DNA from: Streptomyces sp. NRRL S-31
GTDB lineage: Bacteria; Actinomycetota; Actinomycetes; Streptomycetales; Streptomycetaceae
Direction: 5' to 3'
Length of the DNA stretch: 64,000 bases
Assembly (NCBI RefSeq): GCF_000718775.1
Contig: NZ_JOCB01000022.1
Span: forward strand, 21,106 to 85,105
Made by a program: the position numbers and the translations under genes. Shown here piece after piece: positions 8,501 through 17,100 of this stretch (the stretch's first letter is position 1; every line of letters begins with the position of its first letter). A model generated the notes under the pieces. It saw nothing but the letters and a program-made list of their open reading frames with translations, was not told the DNA's origin and searched no databases.

Positions 8501-10920
8501 CCCGCCCCGCGGCGGGCACCGCCGGGGAGCCGGTCGCGCCGCGCACCCCCACCGAGCACCGCCTGGCCCGGGTCTGGACCGACCTCCTCAAACTGCCCGG
8601 CATCGGGATCGACGACGACTTCTTCGCACTCGGCGGGGACTCGTTCACCGCGGTCCGCGCCGTCCGGGCCTGCGACCCCGGCCTGCGCGTGATCGACATG
8701 TTCACCCGGCCCACCATCCGCGAACTCGCCGCGCACCTCGACGCGTCCGACACCGGCCGGAGCCGTCTGCTGCACCGCCTGAGCGGATCGGCGAAGACCA
8801 CGGCGACCGTGGTGTGCCTGCCCTACGGCGGCGGATCGGCCGCCGTCTACCAGCCGCTCGCGGCGGCACTCCCGGACCGAACGGCCGTCCTCGCCGCCGA
8901 GTTGCCCGGCCACGACCCGGCCCGCCCCGCGGAGCGCTTCCTGCCGCTCGACGAACTGACCGAACGGCTCGCCGAGGAGATCGAGGCGACGGTGAGCGGA
9001 CCCGTCCTCGTCTACGGGCACTCGGTGGGATCGGCAGCCGCCGTCGCCCTGGCCCGCCGGCTGGAGGCCGGCGGACGCGCGGTGCTCGGCGTGGTCGTGG
9101 CGGGCAACTTCCCCTCCGCGCGGCTGCCGGGACGGGCGGCCGCCTGGGCCCAGCGCGTCCTGCCGCTGGAGCGGTGGGCCTCCAACCGCCACTACCGGGA
9201 CATCCTGCGCACGACCGGCGGAATCCTCGACGACATGGACGACACCGCCACCGAGACCGCGCTGCGCGCCATGCGCCACGACTCGGCCGAGGCCCGCGCC
9301 TGGTACGCCCGGGAACTGGCCGCACCGCGCGCGAGCCTGACGGCGCCGATCCTGTGCGTGGTGGGCGAGGCCGACCACTCCACCGAGCTGTACCAGGAGC
9401 GCTACCGCGAGTGGGGCGCCTTCGCCGACCGGGTCGAACTCGCCACCCTGCCCAAGGCGGGCCACTACTTCCTGCGGCACCAGGCGACCGCCCTGGCCGC
9501 GCTGCTCGGCGAACGGATCACGGACTGGACCGCGGGGCGCCTGCCCGAGCCCGTCGCCACGGACCCGGTACGGCCCCGTGGCCTGCGCGCGTTCTACACC
9601 GTCGCCGCCGGTCAGTTCCTGTCCATGCTGGGCGGCAGCCTGAGCATGTTCGCCCTCGGCGTGTGGGCGTACCAGCGCAGCGGCCGCGTCCTGGACCTGG
9701 CCCTCGTCACGACGCTCGGCATGCTCCCGGCGGTGCTGGCGACACCGCTCGGCGGAACGGTCGCCGACCGGGTGGACCGCCGCCGCGTCATGCTCGCGGC
9801 GGACGGGAGCAGCGCGCTCGCGATGGCGGCACTGGCCGTCCTGTCGGCCACCGGCGGGCCGTCACTGCCGGCCGTCTGCCTCGTCGTGACGGTCACCTCG
9901 ATCGCCACCGCCTTCCACCGGCCCGCGTACCTGGCCGCCACCGCCCAGCTGGTGCCCAAGCCCTATCTGCCGCAGGCCAACGCCCTGGCGGGCCTCGGAC
10001 TGGGCTTCGCGGGCGTCGTCGGACCGCTCCTCGGCGGCGCGCTCGTGGCCGTCGTGGGCGTGTCCGGCGTCGTCGGCCTCGGCGTGTGCGCCTTCGCCGC
10101 GGGCATCGCCTCCCTGCTGGCCGTGCGCTTCCCCGACCGGCTGTTCCGCCGGCAGCGCGAGCCCTTCGGCCGGGCGCTCACCGGAGGCTGGCGCTTCATC
10201 GCCCGGCGCAGGCCGTTGCTGCTGCTGACCGGCTTCGCCGCGGTGCTGAACCTGTTCGCCTCCGTCGTCTTCGTCGCGGTGCAGCCGCTCGTCCTGTCCT
10301 TCGCCGGGGTCACCCGGCTCGGCCTGGTGACGACCCTCGGCGGACTGGGCGGCGTGGCCGGCGGACTGCTGATGGTGCCGTGGGGCGGCACCCGGCGCCG
10401 CGCGACCGGCATGATCGCCGCCACCCTCGGGGTGGGCGCGGGCACCGTCCTGATGGGCCTGCACGCGTCCCTGCCCTTCGTGGCGGCCGGACTCGCGCTG
10501 CGGACGGGCGCCATGGCCGTGCTGAACGCCCACTGGCTGTCCATCATCCAGGTCAAGGTGGGGCAGGAGTTGCAGGGCCGGGTCCTGTCCGCCAACGTCA
10601 TGATCGCGCTCGCCACCCAGCCCGTGGGCTTCCTCACGGCGGGCCCGCTCGCCGACGGCGTGTTCGCCCCGGCGCTGCGCGAGCACCCCGCACTGGGCGC
10701 CGTGATCGGCACCGGCCCCGGCCGCGGCATGGCACTGCTGCTGGTCGTGTGCGGGGTGTGCATCATCGCCTGGGGCGCCTTCGGGCTCCTGAGGCGGCCA
10801 CTGCGCCGGCTGGAGGACGACCTGCCCGACGCGACGCCCGGCGCCGAGACCGAAGACGACCTGGACGCCGTACAGGAGCGCGCGGACCGCCGGTTCGCGG
10901 CCATGCGCGGTACGGGATGA
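5554..10920 (+). CDS. NRPS (C-A-T-TE) fused to an MFS transporter
   Basis: About 1788 aa in one uninterrupted frame. ATG 5554 is preferred because GAAGG lies nine bases upstream; ATG 5545 overlaps the previous stop and is the alternative. Order: condensation (residues 50-465, HHIAVDG), adenylation (490-980, A3 FTSGSTGTPKG), carrier protein (LGGDSF, Ser about 1030), an alpha/beta-hydrolase thioesterase (1083-1316, GHSVG Ser about 1157, GEADHS, KAGHYF), then a 12-TM-like MFS transporter (1343-1753, ADRVDRRR loop). The A domain is atypical: A4 reads ADFAHTC instead of FDxxxxE, and A5 reads NHYGHTES instead of NxYGPTE. The fusion couples peptide release and export at the membrane. NRPS/MFS fusions occur among actinobacterial annotations, but the arrangement is uncommon. 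Confidence 0.92.
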   Translation: MEAGALGNDTRPHPTDPRGRSRALLERRLAAALAKTPDALPRRLDRSAPVPLTPAQTRLWFLEQLGTSGSAFHSRVVLRLRGTLDEPALLGAVRDLAERHEVLRGRVEERDGGPVTVVGAAADVPVLVRDVPPEQLDEALAAETERPFDLARRPPMRAALFRGGDACVLALTFHHIAVDGTSLGIVHAELPVLYAARRGLGAAPPPPAQHTDYAAGPAARPEAPDDLDWWEERLAGLAPQLDLPADRPRPAVADPGGGEVALTVTADRARQVRAVAARTGCTPFMVFLAVWQALLSRMCATTDVPVGVVESGRHHPGTDGVVGCFVNTVVLRTDLSGDPTWTRLLERTREVALDAFAHADVPFERVVARVRPDRSATSAPLVQTLFNYLVLDDAPPAFPGLEAEIVGRPVVSAKSDLHLTLAEGPDGCTGSLNYRTDLFDEETVRAIASWYQNLLTHLLDDPESPVGAAALAPASASQLRGPVRTAPARTLHPLVERWADRSPGALAVVAPDGRLTYRELDRMANRVAHALLAAGVTPDEPVAVLLEHSVALPAALHGVLKAGAGYLPLDAMNPASRTASILRTAGVRTVLTVREFAATVEGDGRKVLVLDDPAVLRDQPAHRPGVPVRPDHLLHVVFTSGSTGTPKGVAVEHASVTDYLDGVLDHLGAEVHGGVFAVLSTIAADFAHTCFHAALTTGGTVHFVARETAMDPVALAGYLAENPMDVIKFVPSHFELLAAHGDIGAVLPRRLLLFAGEALPWSIVERARAARPGLRVQNHYGHTESTMVRMVCDVDDVPEGLRTGIVPLGRRPVANTTGFLADRAGRPLPAGIPGEFLVGGPGVARGYLGAPGPTAQRFVTVDGHRLYRSGDVLRVRRDGWVEFRGRVDDQVKVRGYRVEPGDVAAALRRLPGVAEAVVLPVGEGRRRELAAWLVPEPGDGLTARDARTGLRERLPEYMVPATVTVLDRFPLTPNGKVDRAALPRPAAGTAGEPVAPRTPTEHRLARVWTDLLKLPGIGIDDDFFALGGDSFTAVRAVRACDPGLRVIDMFTRPTIRELAAHLDASDTGRSRLLHRLSGSAKTTATVVCLPYGGGSAAVYQPLAAALPDRTAVLAAELPGHDPARPAERFLPLDELTERLAEEIEATVSGPVLVYGHSVGSAAAVALARRLEAGGRAVLGVVVAGNFPSARLPGRAAAWAQRVLPLERWASNRHYRDILRTTGGILDDMDDTATETALRAMRHDSAEARAWYARELAAPRASLTAPILCVVGEADHSTELYQERYREWGAFADRVELATLPKAGHYFLRHQATALAALLGERITDWTAGRLPEPVATDPVRPRGLRAFYTVAAGQFLSMLGGSLSMFALGVWAYQRSGRVLDLALVTTLGMLPAVLATPLGGTVADRVDRRRVMLAADGSSALAMAALAVLSATGGPSLPAVCLVVTVTSIATAFHRPAYLAATAQLVPKPYLPQANALAGLGLGFAGVVGPLLGGALVAVVGVSGVVGLGVCAFAAGIASLLAVRFPDRLFRRQREPFGRALTGGWRFIARRRPLLLLTGFAAVLNLFASVVFVAVQPLVLSFAGVTRLGLVTTLGGLGGVAGGLLMVPWGGTRRRATGMIAATLGVGAGTVLMGLHASLPFVAAGLALRTGAMAVLNAHWLSIIQVKVGQELQGRVLSANVMIALATQPVGFLTAGPLADGVFAPALREHPALGAVIGTGPGRGMALLLVVCGVCIIAWGAFGLLRRPLRRLEDDLPDATPGAETEDDLDAVQERADRRFAAMRGTG

Positions 10921-10947
10921 CGTCAAGGGATGACGTGGGGCACGTAC

Positions 10948-11031
10948 GCCCGTCGTACCGGATGACGCCCGATGCGTGTGCCCGTCGTACCGGATGACGC
11001 CCGGTACGCATGCCCTCTCCACCGGATGACG
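10948..11031 (+). repeat. 32-bp tandem repeat in the NRPS-PKS spacer
   Basis: GCCCGTCGTACCGGATGACG occurs at 10948 and again 32 bp later at 10980, followed by a partial third copy with ACCGGATGACG ending near 11031. It lies in the 205-bp spacer between the NRPS/MFS and PKS genes. No gene or clear promoter is seen there; a GAGGA ribosome site precedes the PKS start. Confidence 0.8.
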
Positions 11032-11125
11032 GCCGCCGCGTCCCCCCGGCCCCCCGGCCCATCCGGCGCCACCGGCCCACTCAGCGGCCGGTCCGAAGCC
11101 ACCGACCCACCCAGAGGAACCCACC

Positions 11126-14100
11126 GTGCCCGTGCACGACCGATCCAGCCGCACCCCCGCGCCGCAGCGGTCCGAACCCGTCGCCGTCATCGGCATGGCC
11201 GGCCGGTTCGCCGGCGCCGACACCGTCGACGAGATGTGGACGCTGCTGCGCGACGGCACCGACGCGATCACCCGGACACCCGCCGACCGCCACGGCCTCG
11301 GCCCGCTCCCCGGTCCCGGCCCGGACGCCGACGCCGACCCCGCCCCACGCACCCCGGGCCGCACCGGCGGCCACCTGGGCGGATTCGTCGGACAGGTCAC
11401 CGACTTCGACGCCGGCTTCTTCGGCATCACCCCCCGGGAGGCCGACAAGATCGACCCCCAGCAGCGCCTGCTGCTGGAGGTCGCGCACGAGGCCCTGGAG
11501 GACGCGGGGGTCCCGCTGCCCGCCCTCGCCGGATCCGACACCGGCGTCTACATCGGGCAGGCGGGCGGCGACTACTGGCACCTCCAGCAGGCCGCGCCCG
11601 ACCGGTTCGACCTGTACGCCGTGACGGGCGCCGCCCTGCGCGCGACCACCTCCGGCCGGCTGTCCTACGCCTTCGACCTGCGCGGCCCCAGCAGCACCGT
11701 CGACACGGCCTGCTCCTCCTCGCTGGTCGCGGTGCACCACGCCGTGCAGGCGCTCCGCCTGGGCGAATGCCGGATGGCCGTCGCCGGTGCGGTCAACCTC
11801 GTCCTCCGGCCGGAGGAGGGGCTCGCGTACGCCGGTGCGGGCCTGCTCGCCGAGGACGGCCGCTGCAAGTTCGCCGACGCCTCCGGGGACGGCTTCGTAC
11901 GCGCCGAGGGCGTCGCCGCCGTGATCCTCAAACCCCTCTCCCGCGCGATCGCCGACGGCGACCGCGTCCGGGCCGTGCTGCGCGGCTCCGCCGTGGGCAA
12001 CGACGGGCGCAGCAGCGGCTACCTGGTCACGCCCGGTGTCGAGGGCCAGCGCGCCGTGATCGCCCGCGCCTGCGCGGACGCCGGGGTGGACCCGGGGGAC
12101 GTGGACTACGTGGAGACGCACGGCTCGGGGACCGCGGTCGGCGACCCCGTCGAACTGGAGGCGCTCGCCCGGGTCCTGGGCCCGGGCCGGCCCGCCGACC
12201 GCCCCGCCCTCGTGGGCTCGGTCAAGACGAACATCGGGCACGCCGAGGCGGCCGCCGGGATGGCCGGCCTCATCAAGGCGGTGCTCTGCCTGGAACAGCG
12301 TGTCGTCCCCGCGAGCCTGCATCTGGACCAGCCCAACCCGGCCGTGCCCTGGGACACCCTCCCGCTGACGGTCGCGACCCGGAACACACCGCTGCCCGAC
12401 CGGGGCCGGCCGGCCCTGGCCGGGGTCAGCAGCTTCAGCCTCTCCGGCACCAACGCCCACGTGGTACTGGAGGAGTACGTCCCCGAGCCGCCGCCCGCGC
12501 CGGAGGAGCCGGGGGAGCCGGAGGAGCCGGCGGAGCGCCCGGAACTGCTCACCCTCTCCGCCGCGACACCCGAGGCGCTCACCGCGCTCGCGCTGTCCTA
12601 CGCACGGTTCCTGACGGCCGGACCCGGCCGCTCCCACCGCCTGCGCGACATCTGCCACAGCGCGGCGCTGCGCCGTTCCCACCTCGACACCCGGCTGGCC
12701 CTGCCGGTCGTCTCCCACGCGCAGGCGGCGCTCGCCCTGACCGGATTCGCCCTGGACGACCCCGAACCCACGCTGTCCTACGCGGAGTTCACGGACCCCT
12801 CCCGGCGTCCCCGGGTCGCGTTCGTCTTCCCCGGCCAGGGCTCCCAATGGGTCGGCATGGGGCGTGAACTGCTCGACGCCGAGCCCGTCTTCGCGCGCGC
12901 GATGCGGGCGTGCGACGCGGCCGTCCGGGCCGAGAACGGCTGGTCGGTCATCGAGCTGCTGCGCGAGGGCACCGAGGAGCGCTTCGCCGAGTTCGAGGTG
13001 ATCCAGCCCGTGCTGTGGGCGGTGGAGATCGCCCTGGCGGAGCTGTGGCGGTCGTGGGGCGTCGAGCCCGACGTCGTCATCGGCCACAGCATGGGCGAGG
13101 CCGCGGCGGCGTACATCGCCGGGGTGCTCAGCCTGGAGGACGCGGCGGCCGTCATCTGCCGCCGCGCCCGGATCGCCGGGCGGCTGGCCGGCCGCGGCGG
13201 CATGGCCCTGGTCGCGCTGTCCGCCTCCGAGGCCGCCCGGGCGATCGCCGGACACGAGGACAGCGTCGCCGTCGCGGCCGCCAACGGCCCGGCCTCCACC
13301 CTGCTCTCCGGCGACACGGACGCGCTGGCCGGCGTCCTCGCGGCACTCGACGCCCGGGGGACACCCAACTGGCCCGTCAAGGTCTCCCTGGCCTCCCACT
13401 CCCCGCAGATGGACGCGGTGCGCGACGACCTCCTCCGGGCGCTGAAGGACCTGGCCCCCCGCCGGGCGGCCGTCCCCCTCCACTCCACCCTCCTCGGCGA
13501 GGTCGTGGAGGGCCCCGGCATGGACGCCGGATACTGGGTCCGCAACCTCCGCGAAGCCGTCGACTTCGTCGGCGCGGTGCGGCACCAGATCGGCACCGGC
13601 GACACCGTCTTCCTGGAGGTGAGCCCCCACCCGGTCCTGCTGGGCGGCATCAGGGAGACCGCCCGCGCGGCCGGCCGGGACGGCACCGCCGCCCTGGGCT
13701 CGCTGCGCCGCGACGAACCCGAGCGGGCCGCCTTGCTGGCCACGGCGGCCCGCCTGCACACCGCCGGGGTGCCACTGGACCTCGCCGCGATCCTGGACGG
13801 CGGCCGCCACGTCCCGCTGCCCCACTACCCCTGGCAGCGCACCCGGCACTGGCTCCCCGACCACCCCGCCGGCGCCCGGACCCCCCGGGCGGTCACGACG
13901 ACCGCCGCGCCCGTACCCGTATCCCCGGACGCGGGGACGGTGCCGGTGACTCCCGCGCCCGCACTCGTGCCCCCGGACGCGAGGACGGTTCCGGCGACCC
14001 CGGACGGTTCCGCGCCCATGCCCGGTGCCCGGCCCGTGTGCCCGGACACCGGTACAGCCCTGGTGGACACGGGGGCCTCCGCGCCCGTGCCCGGCAACGG

Positions 14101-17100
14101 GCCCGTGCCCCTGGGCGCGGACGAGGCCGCGGTGGACATGGGGTCTCGGGCGTACGCGCCCGGCGGCCCGACCGTGCCGCCGGGCACAGGGACGGCCCCG
14201 GTGGACGCGGGAGACTCCGCGCCCGGTGCCCGGCCCGTGCACCCCCTCCTGGGTGTGCCGACTGCCGGCACCGGTGACACCCGGGTGTGGACCGGCCCCC
14301 TCGATCTCCGGCGCCACGCCTACCTGGCCGACCACCGCGTCCAGGGCACCGTCGTCGTACCCGGCACCGTCTACCTCGAGCTGTTGACGGAAGCGGCCCG
14401 GCAACTCCTCGGTGACGGACCGGTGGCGCTGGCCGACGTCCACTACCGGCAGGCCCTGTACCTCGACGAGGACGGCCCGGCCCCCACCCTGCGCGTGAGC
14501 GCCGTCCGCACCGGGCGGCGGCCGGCGTTCCAGGTGCACGGCAGATCCGGTGACGACGACCCGTGGGTGCTGCACGCCGAAGCGAGCGGGTACGCCCTGC
14601 CCGGGCCCGGGAGCGCGGCGCCGTTCGACCCGGCCGCCGTCCGGGACACCCTCCCCGAACACGGGACCGGCGACGTCTTCTACCCCTACCACGCCGCACG
14701 CGGCAACCAGTGGCACGGTGCCTTCCGGGGCCTGGTGGAACTGTGGCGGCGCGACGGTGAGGCACTGGCCCGCGTCGCCTGCCCCGAGCCCGTCCACGGC
14801 ACCCTCGCGGACCACCACTTCCACCCGGCGCTCCTGGACGCGAGCTGCCACGCGATGGCGGCGGCCCGCCCCCGCACCGTGGCGGGCGAGGACGGCGTCT
14901 TCGTCTTCGGCGGCATCGACGAGTTCCGCTCCTACCACCGGCCCGGCACCGAGGTGTTCAGCCACGCCCGCCTGGTACCGTCCGGGCGGCCGGACTCCTT
15001 CGCCGCCGACATCCGCGTACACGACGCCGACGGCCGCCTCCTGGCCGAACTGCGCGGGGCACGCCTGCGATACCTGGCCGGCCATGCCCCCGCCCCGGAG
15101 GCAGCCCCCGCGACCGCCGCGCCCTCCCCGGAGGCAGGCCCCGCCGCCCCCGGCGCGCAGCCCGCGGGCGACCGGGGCGGCTGGCTGCACACCCTCCAGT
15201 GGCAGGCCCCGCCACGCCCCGGCGCCCCGGGCACGCCGTCCGGGCGCGGCACCTGGCTGGTCCTCACCGACAGCGGGCCCTGCGGACGAGCGGTGGTCGA
15301 ACGCCTCGCCGCCGAGGGCCAGGACACCGTGGTCGTCACCGCCGCCGCGAGCTACCAGGCCGCCGTCGACCGGTACCGGATCGACCCGGCCGACCCCGCG
15401 CACTACACGGCGGTGCTGGACGACCTGGCGGGCCGGGGCCGCCTCCACGGCATCGTCCACCTGTGGTCCCTGGACGCGGACGCGGGACTCCACGCGACGG
15501 GCAAGGAGATCGAACGGGCCCAACTGCTGTCCTGCGGCAGCGTCGTCCACCTCGCACAGGCGCTTCTGACGCGGGAGGCCGCCGGTCCTCCCCAGCTGTG
15601 GCTGGTCAGCCGGCACGCCCAGCGCGTGGCGCCGGCGGACCGGCTCGTCGCGCCCTTCCAGGCGCCGCTCTGGGGACTGGGACGCGCGCTCGCCGCCGAG
15701 CACTCCGCGCCGCGTACCCGGCTCGTGGACCTGGACCGCAGTCCCCGGAGCGTCGACGCCCTGGTCGCGCACCTGCTCGCCCCCGACGACGAGGACCAGT
15801 TCGCGCTGCGGGACGGCGTACGCCGCGTCGCCCGCCTGGTGCCCGGCCGTACGGCCTCCGCACGCGAAGGGACCACGACCGCCGTGCGGCTGTGTCCTTC
15901 GTCCGGGGGCGCCGTGGACGGCCCGGACCGGGAGACGGTCACGCTGGCCCCGCCCGCGGCGGACGAGGTCGCCCTCCGGGTCTCGCACGCCGCCCTCGAC
16001 CTGCCGGACGGCCCCGCCGCCGCTGGGCAGCGGCCCGACGGCGACCGGCCGCTCGGCATCGGGTGCTCCGGAACCGTGATCGCCGTCGGGTCCGACGTGC
16101 GCGATGTGGCCGTGGGCGACGAGGTCGTCGCCCTGGCCGCGGGCGGCGCGACGGCCACACACGTCGTCACCAAGGCCGTCCTGACGGCGCCGAAGCCCGC
16201 CGGAACCACGTTCGCCGAGGCCGCCGCGCTGCCCGCGGCCTACCTGGGCGCCTTCCACGCCCTGCGCGACCTCGCCCGCGTCGGGCGGGACGACCGCGTG
16301 CTCGTCCACGGGGCGACCGGCGGCACCGCGACGGCCGCCGTCCACGTGGCCCGCTGGCTGGGCGCCGACGTCCACGCCACGGCAGACAGCCTCCCGGAGC
16401 GGCGGTGGCCGGCCGGACAGGGCGTCCGGCAGATCGCGGACCCTCGTCCGTCCGCCGGCTCCCCGGTGTTCCGGGAGGCCGCCGACGAGGCGGGGTTCGA
16501 CGCCGTCGTGAACACGCTCACCGGTGACGCCGCCCGCGCCGCCCTCGCGTCGACGGCGCCGTTCGGCCACTACCTGGAGCTGACCCGCCCGGGCGGTGAC
16601 GCCTCCTTCGACCGGTGCCCGCCCGTACCCAACCTGTCGTACCACGCGATCGACGTAGCCCACATGGTCCGCCACCAGCCGGCCCGGGCGGGCGCCGTGC
16701 TGCGGGCCGTCGTCGGCCTCGTCGCCACCGGAGCGCTCGCGGCCCTGCCCCACCACGAGCTGCGGGCCACGGCGGCCGGACCGCTGCCGACGGCGAGGAG
16801 CCTGCCGGAACGCGTCGGCGCGGTGGTCCTCGCCCTCACCGACGACCTGCTTCCCCCGGCGCCCGTGAGGACGACTGCCCCGGCGCCCGCGAGGACGACC
16901 GCGCCCGTGAGGACGACCGCGCCCGTGAGGACGACCGCCCCCGCGCCCGTGAGCCCGGTGGGCACCTACCTCGTCACCGGTGGAACCGGCGGCATCGGAC
17001 TGCGGCTGGCGTCCTGGCTCGCGGACCAGGGCGCCCGCAGCCTCCTGCTGACCGGACGCACCCCGCTGCCCGACCCGGCGACCGCCCCTTCCGGCCACCC

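Noticed and set aside
5176..9480. 1434-codon minus-strand frame opposite the ATP-grasp and NRPS genes
   Set aside because: Composition is shadow-like (Gly/Val/Arg) and it covers conserved NRPS motifs on the other strand.
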